A stretch of DNA of 64,000 nucleotides from Denitrobacterium detoxificans (GTDB taxonomy: Bacteria; Actinomycetota; Coriobacteriia; Coriobacteriales; Eggerthellaceae), in contig NZ_CP011402.1 of the NCBI RefSeq assembly GCF_001643775.1, positions 976,001 through 1,040,000 on the forward strand, in the 5' to 3' direction. The notes beneath the pieces were generated by a model. The model did no database searches. It saw only the letters and a list, made by a program, of their open reading frames with translations, and was not told the origin of the DNA. Made by a program: the position numbers and the translations under genes. Below are positions 6,728 through 13,782 of the stretch, piece by piece. Positions within the stretch are counted from its first letter, which is position 1. Every line of letters begins with the position of its first letter.

Positions 6728-7596
6728 CGCAGGGCCTCCTTGCTCTTGCCGATGCTGCCGTGGATGCCCGCCTCGCGCAGGAAGCCCAGCAGGGCCGCGC
6801 GCTGCGGCTCGGTGCAGACGACGCGCAGGTACCACGTGGAGGCCTGCTCGTCGGCGAACACCTCGGGCGCGGGTTCCGCGACCTCGGGGACCTCGGGGGC
6901 CGCCTCGGGCTGGGCCTCCTCTCGGTAGGCCTCCACCTCGGCGCGCATGGCGTCGATGCGGGCCTGCTCCTCGGCACGGGCCGCCATGACGCTCAGCGCC
7001 TGGGCCACGTCCAGGGTGCGGAAGAAGGCCGCCTCGCCCTCGGCGTAGAACGGGTCGCCCTGGCGGCCCTTGAGGGCCTCCCAGTCGCTCGCGACCTTGG
7101 AGACTTTCGCCTCCAGCTCCTCGGCCGCCTTGGCTGGCTTGGTGGAGGCGTTGAGCCACTTGGGCTCCAGGATGCGCTCGAAGGGCACCACGGGCACCAG
7201 GGCGGGGGCGAAGTCCTCGTAGGTGCGCTCCAGGCCCTCGCGGCGCTTGGCCTTGGCCGCCTCCGTCTTGCAGGTCAGCATCGCGCCCAGCTGGTCGGCC
7301 GCCTCCTGGGCTGGCCCCAGCAGCTCCTTCACCTTCGCGGCGAACTCGTCGTAGGGCGCCATGTACTGGCGCTTGATGGCCTTGCGCCCATCCTCGACGT
7401 CGTTGATAATCTTGTTTACGCTGGCGCGGGTGGTTCGAAGTTCCGCGCTCGTGTACTTGGACAGGGCTTCGTCGCTCATGTCGGCGTAGGGGGCGAGCAG
7501 CTCGCCCAGGCGCTCGCGCATGGCGTCGAAGTCCGCCTCTATGGTCGCCGGCTGGAACCTCGTGCCCAGCTCCGCGATCTCTTCGCTCTTACTCAC
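6724..7596 (-). CDS. DUF1351-type phage protein next to Bet/RecT
   Basis: The 290-aa protein is helical and charged, with DVEDGRKAIKRQYMAPYDEF and a C-terminal AAA-like repeat region rich in Glu/Pro. This matches the DUF1351 family, usually encoded immediately upstream of single-strand annealing proteins in phages. Its function is unproven. It is often assumed to assist recombination. Translation starts with GTG in a GTGA overlap. The tail (STWYLRVVCTEPQRAALLGFL) resembles a small alpha/beta fold. Confidence 0.75.
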   Translation of the reverse strand: MSKSEEIAELGTRFQPATIEADFDAMRERLGELLAPYADMSDEALSKYTSAELRTTRASVNKIINDVEDGRKAIKRQYMAPYDEFAAKVKELLGPAQEAADQLGAMLTCKTEAAKAKRREGLERTYEDFAPALVPVVPFERILEPKWLNASTKPAKAAEELEAKVSKVASDWEALKGRQGDPFYAEGEAAFFRTLDVAQALSVMAARAEEQARIDAMRAEVEAYREEAQPEAAPEVPEVAEPAPEVFADEQASTWYLRVVCTEPQRAALLGFLREAGIHGSIGKSKEALR

Positions 7597-7783
7597 AGTC
7601 CATCAGTCCCTTCAGCAGCATCAGCGCAACGGGCAGCTCCAATGCCAGGAAGACCACTAGGTCCGTCTTCCACGTCGCGCCCTCGATTTCCGTCCCAGCC
7701 AAAGAGCGGTAGAGTTTTTTCGCCCTCTGGCCTGCGAGTTGACAAAACCTCTGACAAGTCCGCAGAATCTCCACGGCCAGCAT
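7589..7783 (-). CDS. Possible overlapping small membrane protein, 64 aa
   Basis: This frame lies inside the 3' end of the 7593-8168 gene. It reads MLAVEILRTCQRF and ends with a hydrophobic helix (TDLVVFLALELPVALMLLKGL). Its codons end in G or C more often than those of the host frame over the same stretch, and its composition is more protein-like. Either two products are made from this DNA, or the zinc-protein frame is shifted here. No good ribosome binding site is seen before the ATG, so it is tentative. Confidence 0.35.
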   Translation of the reverse strand: MLAVEILRTCQRFCQLAGQRAKKLYRSLAGTEIEGATWKTDLVVFLALELPVALMLLKGLMDCE

Positions 7784-8168
7784 TCGAGCCACGGGCCGCG
7801 CGGCGTATCCGCGTCGCCTCCTGCCTCGCCGCCGCGTGCTCCCTGCACGCCCTGAGGTAGTCGCCATCGCTCTCGTTCCTCCTTATCTCGGCTCTCAGCC
7901 TCTCGTTCTTCTTCCTCTGCTCGGTGGCCAGCCACCTCTTGTGGCAGACCCTGCACCGCCCGTCGCGGTCGAGCTTCGGCACCTTGCGCCCGCACTCGGG
8001 GCAAATCTCGTAGCGGGCCAGCGAGACTCCCAGGCGGCTCGCCCTGCGGATGACCGCCTCCTCGGTATGGAGCACGCCGCACTCGACGAAGATGCGCGTC
8101 CTGGCCCCAGCGGCTCCCGTGCTGGCAGCCGCCCTCAGCGCGTCGTCCTGCTCGGTGGTCCACCTCAC
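7593..8168 (-). CDS. Zinc-finger-like phage protein, up to 191 aa
   Basis: GTG at 8168 overlaps the upstream TGA as GTGA, and the stop overlaps the next start the same way. Residues 1-100 include a possible HTH (EEAVIRRASRLGVSLARYEI) and a zinc pair (CPECGRKVPKLDRDGRCRVCHKRW). The helical middle ends near residue 120. The last 65 residues are Gly/Arg-rich with poor codon use and overlap another frame, so the C-terminus is uncertain. Probably DNA-binding. No family is assigned. Confidence 0.6.
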   Translation of the reverse strand: MRWTTEQDDALRAAASTGAAGARTRIFVECGVLHTEEAVIRRASRLGVSLARYEICPECGRKVPKLDRDGRCRVCHKRWLATEQRKKNERLRAEIRRNESDGDYLRACREHAAARQEATRIRRAARGSNAGRGDSADLSEVLSTRRPEGEKTLPLFGWDGNRGRDVEDGPSGLPGIGAARCADAAEGTDGL

Positions 8169-8404
8169 TGGGCGCTCACCCCGTGGATCTCCTCGTGCAG
8201 CCAGCGCTCGAAGTCCGACCAGCGAATCTTGACCATGCGGCGCTTGGCCCCGGCCTTCAGGCACGGCAGCGGGTGGTGCTGCGCGTCCCTCCAGCAGGCC
8301 TCTCGGATGAAGTCCTCGGAGACCGTGCCGTTGGTCATCCTCGCCACGACGGCGGGGGACAGCAGGTTCTCGAAGTCGCCCGTGCGGCGTTGCGCCTGCT
8401 CCAT
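8165..8404 (-). CDS. Excisionase-like HTH protein, 79 aa
   Basis: The small basic protein has LSPAVVARMTNGTVSEDFIREAC followed by GAKRRMVKIRWSDFERWLHEE, the fold outline of MerR-like excisionases and phage HTH_17 proteins. It is the first gene after cro in the early operon, where excisionases commonly lie. A repressor-type operator at 8419-8434 is centred about 22 bp upstream of its ATG. It could also be an early transcriptional activator. Confidence 0.6.
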   Translation of the reverse strand: MEQAQRRTGDFENLLSPAVVARMTNGTVSEDFIREACWRDAQHHPLPCLKAGAKRRMVKIRWSDFERWLHEEIHGVSAQ

Positions 8405-8418
8405 CTCTTCCTCCTTTC

Positions 8419-8434
8419 TGTAAGCCTACTTACA
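8419..8434. promoter_or_regulatory. Operator overlapping the end of cro
   Basis: TGTAAGCCTACTTACA is a perfect 16-bp palindrome of the TGTAA-N6-TTACA class found in the cI/cro intergenic region. It covers the cro stop codon and precedes the excisionase-like gene. Confidence 0.7.
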
Positions 8435-8653
8435 ATCGCTGTCCAAAAAAATAAACCTGTCGGCCAGCTCGCGCTTCAGTTCGTCCTGGCCGTCTTCGCC
8501 CACGCTCTCGGCAATTGCCTGAAGCTCCCCGAGGCTGAACAAGCTGGGGTCTCGTTCCTTTCTCGAATAGGTGGTTATACTCATGCCTATGGCGTCTGCC
8601 AGCGTCTGCTGGTTCATGCCGGCGCGCAAACGCGCCACTCGTACTCCGTTCAT
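8426..8653 (-). CDS. Cro-like XRE-family regulator, 75 aa
   Basis: The HTH spans about residues 8-32 (ARLRAGMNQQTLADAIGMSITTYSRKE), with the remaining residues forming a short helical dimerisation region. It is transcribed divergently from the cI-like gene, as cro is. AGGAGG precedes the ATG. Its last codons overlap a perfect operator. It likely competes with the repressor for the TGTAA-N6-TTACA sites and allows early gene expression. Confidence 0.8.
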   Translation of the reverse strand: MNGVRVARLRAGMNQQTLADAIGMSITTYSRKERDPSLFSLGELQAIAESVGEDGQDELKRELADRFIFLDSDCK

Positions 8654-8666
8654 TTTGTCACCTCCT

Positions 8667-8743
8667 TGTAAGTACAGTTACATATTAATCAAGTCTTTTG
8701 TAATTGCAAGTTAAATTTACAAGTTTTTGTAAAAATGGTTACA
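8667..8743. promoter_or_regulatory. Lysogeny switch: three operators and divergent promoters
   Basis: TGTAA-N6-TTACA sites occur at 8667-8682, 8699-8714 (one mismatch) and 8728-8743. For cro, -35 TTGCAA (8709-8704) and -10 TAATAT (8687-8682) are 16 bp apart. The first operator lies just downstream of this -10 and the second covers the -35. The same self-complementary TTGCAA can serve as the -35 on the + strand, with a weak -10 at 8727-8732 inside the third operator, for cI. The arrangement predicts mutual repression between cI and cro. Confidence 0.72.
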
Positions 8744-8764
8744 TGCTGGGTAGGAGGATTACAA

Positions 8765-9436
8765 ATGGATGCATTTTCGAAGAACTTATCGGCGCTTATC
8801 GAAGATAGGCGGCTTACCCAGCAGGAATTTGCCGATTCCATCGGCGTTTCGCTTACGACCGTCAATGGATGGCTGCGCCGTGGCGTTCAGCCCAAGGCGT
8901 TTAGCATAGACGCCATCGCCTCGAAGTATGGCCTGTCGAGCGATGACCTCCTCAGCGCCACGTCGGGCTTCTACGCCAAGGCCCACGGCCTCACGGAGGC
9001 CCCCGCGGGAGCGCTGGCCCCCAGGGAGCCGAGGCGGGCCTACGCGCCGCTGTACGGCCGCGTCCACGCGGGTGGGGCGGGTGCGCCCGACCTCCTGGAG
9101 GACCGCATCCCCATTCCCTACGAGGTCTTCGAGCACCACCAGCACGGCTACTTCCTGGAAGTGGAGGGAAGCTGCATGAACCGCGTGTACCCCGAGGGGT
9201 GCTTCATCTTCATAGACCCCGACCAGCCGCCGCGCAACGGCAGCATCGCCGTCGTGAGCATTGACGGCGGCGACTACGTGATGCGCCGCCTGCTGCGCGG
9301 CGCCAACGCCTTCATACTGGCCCCTGAGTCGTTCGACGGCCAGTGGGAGGACATCGTGTTCCGCGAGGGCGACGGCCACCAGGTGGAGATGGTGGGCACC
9401 GTCGTCTGGTACCAGCCGCAGAGGGAGATGGAGTAG
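8765..9436 (+). CDS. cI-like repressor with LexA/S24 fold lacking the catalytic dyad
   Basis: The N-terminal XRE HTH (about 5-40, with LTQQEFADSIGVSLTTVNGW) is followed by a linker and an S24/LexA-like domain (about 95-220). HAGG at 101-104 keeps the usual Ala-Gly scissile site. Where the family has the nucleophile Ser (GDSM or GMSM) this protein reads GSCM with Cys137, and where it has Lys before Arg-Leu it reads MRRLL with Arg174. Self-cleavage in response to RecA therefore looks lost. ATG at 8765 is chosen for its TAGGAGG; an upstream start at 8735 would place coding sequence over an operator. Confidence 0.85.
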   Translation: MDAFSKNLSALIEDRRLTQQEFADSIGVSLTTVNGWLRRGVQPKAFSIDAIASKYGLSSDDLLSATSGFYAKAHGLTEAPAGALAPREPRRAYAPLYGRVHAGGAGAPDLLEDRIPIPYEVFEHHQHGYFLEVEGSCMNRVYPEGCFIFIDPDQPPRNGSIAVVSIDGGDYVMRRLLRGANAFILAPESFDGQWEDIVFREGDGHQVEMVGTVVWYQPQREME

Positions 9437-9437
9437 C

Positions 9438-10133
9438 ATGGGATTGATACGGCATATGGCCTCCAAGGCGCTCGGCATGGCATCGGATGCCCTGCGAGAT
9501 GACGGCCAGCGGGCTGATGGTGCCCAACGCGGGGAGATGCGCCTGGTGGGCAGGCTTGAGGTCGCCGACCCGTGCGGGTTCTCGTTCGGCGAGGTGATAA
9601 TGAAGTACGTCGGCCATCTTCCGCATGATGACGGCACCATGCCGCCGAACGCGCCGCTGCATGACATTGCCGTTCTGCTCAGCGGCGGAAACCACGACAA
9701 GGCAGCTCGGGACCTCGAGGTGCTTGTCCGCACGGCCATCCTTGCATCTAGGGATTACGGGTGCGTCTCCGCCGATGCCCTGTCGCTGCTCGGCGACGTC
9801 GTTCCCGCGATTCCGTGGAAGGACGCCCCGCATTCCTTTACCCTCAGGTTCGCCCCGCCGACGAAGACCGGCAAGCGACGCAAGTACCCGCTGTCGGTTC
9901 ATCTTGGCTCATTCTCCGATAGGGGCGACCTCATAGCGGACATCGACTACTTCCCGAACGGGGAGCCGGGCAAGGCCCGCATCGTGATATGGAGCATGGT
10001 GAACCGCGTCAAGGTCGGCACCCTGGTGGAGTTCTCCATGGACATGGGGCACCTCGATCCCTCATGCATCGAGGTATCCAACCCTCGCGTCGGATTCGAC
10101 TGGGATAGGGTCTGGGTCAGGGAGGCGAGGTAG
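9438..10133 (+). CDS. Hypothetical protein cotranscribed with the repressor, 231 aa
   Basis: The gene begins one base after the repressor stop and ends directly against the integrase start, so the three genes form a lysogeny operon. The product is soluble, with a C-terminal region of strand-like segments (ARIVIWSMVNRVKVGTLVEFSM). There is no HExxH, P-loop, HTH or membrane segment. Genes in this position often provide immunity, exclusion or induction control. I do not recognise the family. Confidence 0.6.
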   Translation: MGLIRHMASKALGMASDALRDDGQRADGAQRGEMRLVGRLEVADPCGFSFGEVIMKYVGHLPHDDGTMPPNAPLHDIAVLLSGGNHDKAARDLEVLVRTAILASRDYGCVSADALSLLGDVVPAIPWKDAPHSFTLRFAPPTKTGKRRKYPLSVHLGSFSDRGDLIADIDYFPNGEPGKARIVIWSMVNRVKVGTLVEFSMDMGHLDPSCIEVSNPRVGFDWDRVWVREAR

Positions 10134-11303
10134 ATGCGATCGGTCGAGGGCAGCGTCGTGAAGGTCGGCGAGGGGCGCTACCGCGTCTCCGTCGAGCTGC
10201 CGCGCGACCCCAGGACGGGGAGGCGCGTCAGGCGCTCCAGGACCGTGAGGGGCACCAGGCGCGAGGCCGAGGCCGCCAAGCGGGAGCTGCTGGAGGAGGC
10301 TGGCGCGGAGCCAGCCGCCATGCCCGTGACCGTGGAGGAGTACGCCGAGGGCGTCTACCTGCCGGCAAAGGCGCTGGAGGTGAGGGCCACCACGCTCGTG
10401 GGCTACCGCGGCAGGCTGCGCAACCACGTCTACCCGGCGTTCGGTCAGGTGGAGCTGTCCCAGGTGACGCCCCAGGCCATCAGGAGGTGGCTGGGCGGCT
10501 TCGAGAGGCCAGCCACGGCCGAGGAGGCCTACCGCACGCTCTCCCAGCTCATGTCCTTCGCCATGTACGACGGGGCCATCGAGTCCAACCCGTTCGACCG
10601 CGTCAGGCGGCCGAGGCGGCAGCGCTACGAGCCCGTGGTGCTCGATGCCTCCCAGATGCGCGCCTACCTGGAGCTGTTCCATGGCACCCGCGTGGAGGCC
10701 GCCGTGCTGCTGGCCGCCGGGTGCGGGCTGAGGCGTGGGGAGATATGCGGCCTGGACGTGGACGACGTGGACTGGGAGACGGGCGAGGTGCGCGTGTCGG
10801 GCACCTACATCATGGTGGACGGCGTGCCCACCGAGGAGGACACGAAGAGCGAGCGGAGCCGCCGCACGGTCCACATGCCGCCGCAGCTGCTTGGCAGGCT
10901 GCGTGACGTATCGCCCGAATCGGGACCGCTGCTGGCCGAGGATGGCGTCAGGATGAACCCCGACAACGTGAGCCACGAGTACAGGCGCATCCTGGATGCG
11001 TCGGACGTCGAGCCGAAGGTGCCACTCAAGAACCTGCGCCACAGCAGCCTGACGCTGGCCTACGACTCGGGCGCCCGCCTGCTGGACGTCAGGGACAGGG
11101 CGGGCCACTCCAGCGAGTCGATAACGGCCCGCTACTACGTCAGGCCCAAGACGTCGGGGGACGAGGAGATAGCGGAGGCGATAGGCGAGGCGCTCGTTAC
11201 ATCGCGTTACATCTCTGGCGGGAATCCGCCAAAAGATGACCCCGTAGCGGAATTCGAGGCCGAACTAGCTGCGGTTACGCTGGAATCCGTGGAGCACTTC
11301 TAA
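10134..11303 (+). CDS. int: Tyrosine site-specific integrase
   Basis: The 389-aa protein has an N-terminal AP2-like strand region (GRYRVSVELPRDPRTGRRVRRS), a SAM-like core-binding domain (about 60-165) and a catalytic domain. Visible catalytic residues are Arg in GCGLRRGEI, Lys in DTKSERS, Arg in KNLRHSS, His in RAGHSS and Tyr in TARYYV. The usual HxLR His is Lys here, a known tolerated variant. GGGAGGCGAGG precedes the ATG, which touches the upstream stop. The tRNA fragment 25 bases downstream is its attachment site. Confidence 0.93.
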   Translation: MRSVEGSVVKVGEGRYRVSVELPRDPRTGRRVRRSRTVRGTRREAEAAKRELLEEAGAEPAAMPVTVEEYAEGVYLPAKALEVRATTLVGYRGRLRNHVYPAFGQVELSQVTPQAIRRWLGGFERPATAEEAYRTLSQLMSFAMYDGAIESNPFDRVRRPRRQRYEPVVLDASQMRAYLELFHGTRVEAAVLLAAGCGLRRGEICGLDVDDVDWETGEVRVSGTYIMVDGVPTEEDTKSERSRRTVHMPPQLLGRLRDVSPESGPLLAEDGVRMNPDNVSHEYRRILDASDVEPKVPLKNLRHSSLTLAYDSGARLLDVRDRAGHSSESITARYYVRPKTSGDEEIAEAIGEALVTSRYISGGNPPKDDPVAEFEAELAAVTLESVEHF

Positions 11304-11328
11304 ACGAGATTGCGGCTGATGCTCTCTC

Positions 11329-11368
11329 AAGGCGGAGATCACGAGTTCGAATCTCGTACGGGCTACCA
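11329..11368 (+). other. attR: 3' fragment of a tRNA, probably tRNA-Arg(CCT)
   Basis: The segment reads as the 3' anticodon stem strand GGCGG, variable loop AGATC, T-arm ACGAG-TTCGAAT-CTCGT, acceptor strand ACGGGCT, A and CCA. The bases before it do not supply a 5' half (no AGCCCGT, D-arm or CCGCC). It is therefore the duplicated att core left by integration into a tRNA 3' end, with the intact copy expected at attL. The GGCGG stem with a loop ending in AA fits tRNA-Arg(CCT), which is an inference. Confidence 0.8.
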
Positions 11369-11375
11369 AATGTTC

Positions 11376-11412
11376 GCAGGTCAGGATGTATATCCTGACC
11401 TGCTTTGTTTTT
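11376..11412 (+). terminator. Rho-independent terminator of the tRNA locus
   Basis: A 12-bp perfect stem (GCAGGTCAGGAT / ATCCTGACCTGC) with a 4-nt loop is followed by TTTGTTTTTT. It presumably ended the original tRNA transcript and now ends transcription from the integrase side. Confidence 0.9.
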
Positions 11413-11533
11413 TCCTGCAGGCTGGATGCGTGACAATTCGTGACATCTTTGCGAGCAGCTTCAGAGTACTGCTCTTTTCGCTTCCTCTTTGCCGTCCGTT
11501 GGTGAGGAAGCCTGCCAGCGAACGCTGGGGTAC

Positions 11534-11947
11534 CTAGATGAGGATGCCGTTGCAGTGGTCGATTTCGTGCTGGATTGCCTGCGCGACCCTTCCCTTGAAG
11601 GAGCGTTTGATAGCCTGCATCGCTTCATCTTGATAGGACACGGTGATGCGTTCATAGCGGAGTGTTTCCCGTTCCCCTGGGAGCGATAGGCATCCCTCTG
11701 TGGCGTTGTATGGTTGCTTGCAATCGACGATTTCCGGGTTGAACATCGTGAGAACCTGGGATGCCTCATCGAGAACGGCGATGATGCGTTTACGCTGGCC
11801 AATCATGTTGGCGGCCATGCCCACGCATGTCGCCCGGTGTGCTTCCAGCGTTTCGGCGAGGTCGCGTGCTATGGCAATGTCCGCCGTCGTGGCCTCTACG
11901 CTTGGCTGTTTCAGGAAGAACTGCTTGTCCATGATGGGTCGAATCAT
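11534..11947 (-). CDS. Peptide deformylase-like protein, short variant
   Basis: The 137-aa protein has all three deformylase motif positions: VGMAANMIG (motif I), EGCLSLPG (motif II, metal Cys) and QHEIDHCNG (motif III, HExxH). Motif I normally reads GLAAxQ, with Gln contacting the substrate; here that Gln is Met. Short MIRPIM...GMAANMIG forms are a recognised deformylase subfamily. It would remove N-terminal formyl groups in the cytoplasm, but the altered motif leaves substrate and activity open. It lies just outside attR with no visible operon partner. Confidence 0.8.
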   Translation of the reverse strand: MIRPIMDKQFFLKQPSVEATTADIAIARDLAETLEAHRATCVGMAANMIGQRKRIIAVLDEASQVLTMFNPEIVDCKQPYNATEGCLSLPGERETLRYERITVSYQDEAMQAIKRSFKGRVAQAIQHEIDHCNGILI

Positions 11948-12057
11948 ATGTGCCTCGCTTTCTCTTTTTCTCTAGTGTACTGCGAGGGCTTGCGGTTTCG
12001 CGCATTTTGCGGTTACGCGGGAATGTCGTGGGGGATGGCGGAATGGCGTGCATAGTG

Positions 12058-12088
12058 AAACGGGGAGGGCCAATGGCTCCTCCCCGTC
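12058..12088 (-). terminator. Terminator after the APC permease gene
   Basis: ACGGGGAGG / CCTCCCCGT forms a strong stem 7 bases past the minus-strand stop at 12096, followed on the minus strand by TTTCAC. Confidence 0.7.
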
Positions 12089-12095
12089 ACGTTCG

Positions 12096-13589
12096 TTAGG
12101 CGATGGCCAGGGGCAATGCGTAGAGAAGTAGCGCGATGAGCGCTGCCGCTATCGAGATGACGGTCCAGAGCTTGAATTCCCGGTCCATCTTGGCGCGTTC
12201 CTCGGGCTCGGGTTCGGCGGGAGCCTTGTCCGGAATGACGATTTCGCTCTTGCCGTAGATGCTCTGGCAGATGAAGAAGATGACAAGGCCAGCGACGCAC
12301 CAAATGGCACCCGTAATCATGGCGTCGGATTCGAGCTGCGTCATCATGATGGCGTAGATGATGGCGCTTATGATGCCGCCCACCATCAGACCGCGCACCT
12401 TGAAGGGGCGATTCATTTCGGGGTAGCGCACGCGCAGGCCAATGGCCGCGCAGATGCCGATGATGTAGTAGAACAGGTCGGCGAACAGGCTTAGCGAGGC
12501 GATGTAATCCAGCGTGTTCGTGCATACGAGCAGGATGGAACCGGCGCCGAGCACGATGATGGATACGAAGGGCGTTTCGTACTTCGGGTGCACCTTCGCG
12601 AATACGCGCGGCATGGCTCCGTCGCGCGCCATGGTGAACAGATAGCGCGGCGGCACGGCGATGCTTGCGTTCAGGGTGGAGAAGTCACCGCCGAATGCGA
12701 TGCCAGCTGCGAGCAGGGCAAGCGGGAGGCCCAGGATACCCGCCGTCATCATACCCTCTGCATAGGGGGCCGAGGATTCGGCGATAGCCGCGAGGCTATC
12801 CGTGGGTGCGATTCCCACTAGGAACCACTGGAACAGCGCGTTGACCGCGAAGATGATGAAGGGCGACAGGATGAGTGCGCGAGGAATGTTGATGTGCGGA
12901 TACTTGATTTCCTCGCCCATGGCGCAGCACGTTTCGAAGCCCGCGAAACACCACCAGATGATGGCTACGCATGCGATGAAGCCCATGCCGTCCGTTTGAC
13001 CCAGGAAGTCGGGAGCCTGGACGAAGTGGGGAAGCGATACGTTCGGGATCATCGTGAGGAACCAGATGAGCGCCACGCCCCAGAAGAAGAACATGAAGGC
13101 GTTCTGCAGGCGGCCCGTGATCTTCACGCCGCGTACGTTCGTGATGGTGAACACGGCCAGTGCGATGGCTGCGATCACGGCGTCGGGGATGGGCAGGTCT
13201 ACGCCGAAGGCGAGGAATATCGTTTTCAGGTAGTAGCTGAAGGCGAGCGATTCGCCGCCGGTAACCGCCACGAGCGAGATGATGAAGTTCCAGCCTGCGA
13301 GCATGCCGAAGGGGCGTCCCAGTCCCAGCGAGGCGTACTGGTACGTTCCGCCTGCATAGGGCAGGGCTGCGCCCATTTCGCCGTACATGAGCGCGGGGAA
13401 GATGCTCACCAGCATGGCGACGAGCGTTGCGAGCACCACTTGCGGGCCCATTTCGCCAACGATGTTTCCGCCTGTCGTGAAGAGGCCAACGCCAATTACC
13501 GTGCCAACGGTGATGGTGATGCATTCGCGCATGCCAAATGCGCGCTTTAGCTTGGGCTGCTCGTTCGATTGCGCAATTGCGTTTTCCAT
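12096..13589 (-). CDS. APC-family amino-acid permease
   Basis: The 497-aa protein has about twelve membrane segments and the APC signature at the first one (ITVGTVIGVGLFTTGGNIVG), followed by PALMYGEMGAALPYAGGTYQY. MFFFWG, WWCFAGFE and VPPRYLFTMARDGAMP are typical of amino-acid/polyamine transporters. The C-terminus ends with an extra hydrophobic helix after a cytoplasmic acidic linker. The start MENAIAQ is chosen over the ATG two codons upstream because AAAGG then has normal spacing. The substrate cannot be told from sequence. Confidence 0.88.
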   Translation of the reverse strand: MENAIAQSNEQPKLKRAFGMRECITITVGTVIGVGLFTTGGNIVGEMGPQVVLATLVAMLVSIFPALMYGEMGAALPYAGGTYQYASLGLGRPFGMLAGWNFIISLVAVTGGESLAFSYYLKTIFLAFGVDLPIPDAVIAAIALAVFTITNVRGVKITGRLQNAFMFFFWGVALIWFLTMIPNVSLPHFVQAPDFLGQTDGMGFIACVAIIWWCFAGFETCCAMGEEIKYPHINIPRALILSPFIIFAVNALFQWFLVGIAPTDSLAAIAESSAPYAEGMMTAGILGLPLALLAAGIAFGGDFSTLNASIAVPPRYLFTMARDGAMPRVFAKVHPKYETPFVSIIVLGAGSILLVCTNTLDYIASLSLFADLFYYIIGICAAIGLRVRYPEMNRPFKVRGLMVGGIISAIIYAIMMTQLESDAMITGAIWCVAGLVIFFICQSIYGKSEIVIPDKAPAEPEPEERAKMDREFKLWTVISIAAALIALLLYALPLAIA

Positions 13590-13782
13590 GTGCATCCTTT
13601 CGGGGCTTGTGGGAATCAACCGTATGCGGAGTGCCTTTTGCAGGCGACGGACTCCGTCGCGCCACACTATAGCACTACAGCGTGGCAAAGTGCCCGACGA
13701 TAACGAGCTTGCCGCAAAGCTTTCGTTTCCGTGGTTGATTCGGCGTGGCCAGACCTCGCGATAGCGCGCGTAGCCTGCCGGG

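Larger units (their letters stand above)
1..11368. mobile_element. Prophage, integrase-proximal arm (left part outside window)
   Basis: Integrase, repressor/Cro switch, excisionase-like gene, Bet/RecT, SSB, replication initiator, DnaC-like loader and an HNH protein are packed with almost no gaps and end exactly at a 3' tRNA fragment. The DNA looks more G+C-rich than the chromosomal genes to the right. All early genes run leftward off the window, and the first 37 bases look like the start of a packaging gene. Structural and lysis genes and the intact tRNA are therefore expected further left. Only the right boundary (attR) is visible. The size and completeness of the element cannot be judged here. 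Confidence 0.93.

Noticed and set aside
11290-11368. Intact tRNA gene at the integrase end
   Set aside because: Only the 3' half folds; no 5' acceptor strand, D-arm or 5' anticodon strand is found upstream, so it is an att remnant.
11310-11537. Plus-strand 75-aa frame over the tRNA fragment
   Set aside because: It runs through the tRNA remnant and its terminator and has no ribosome binding site.
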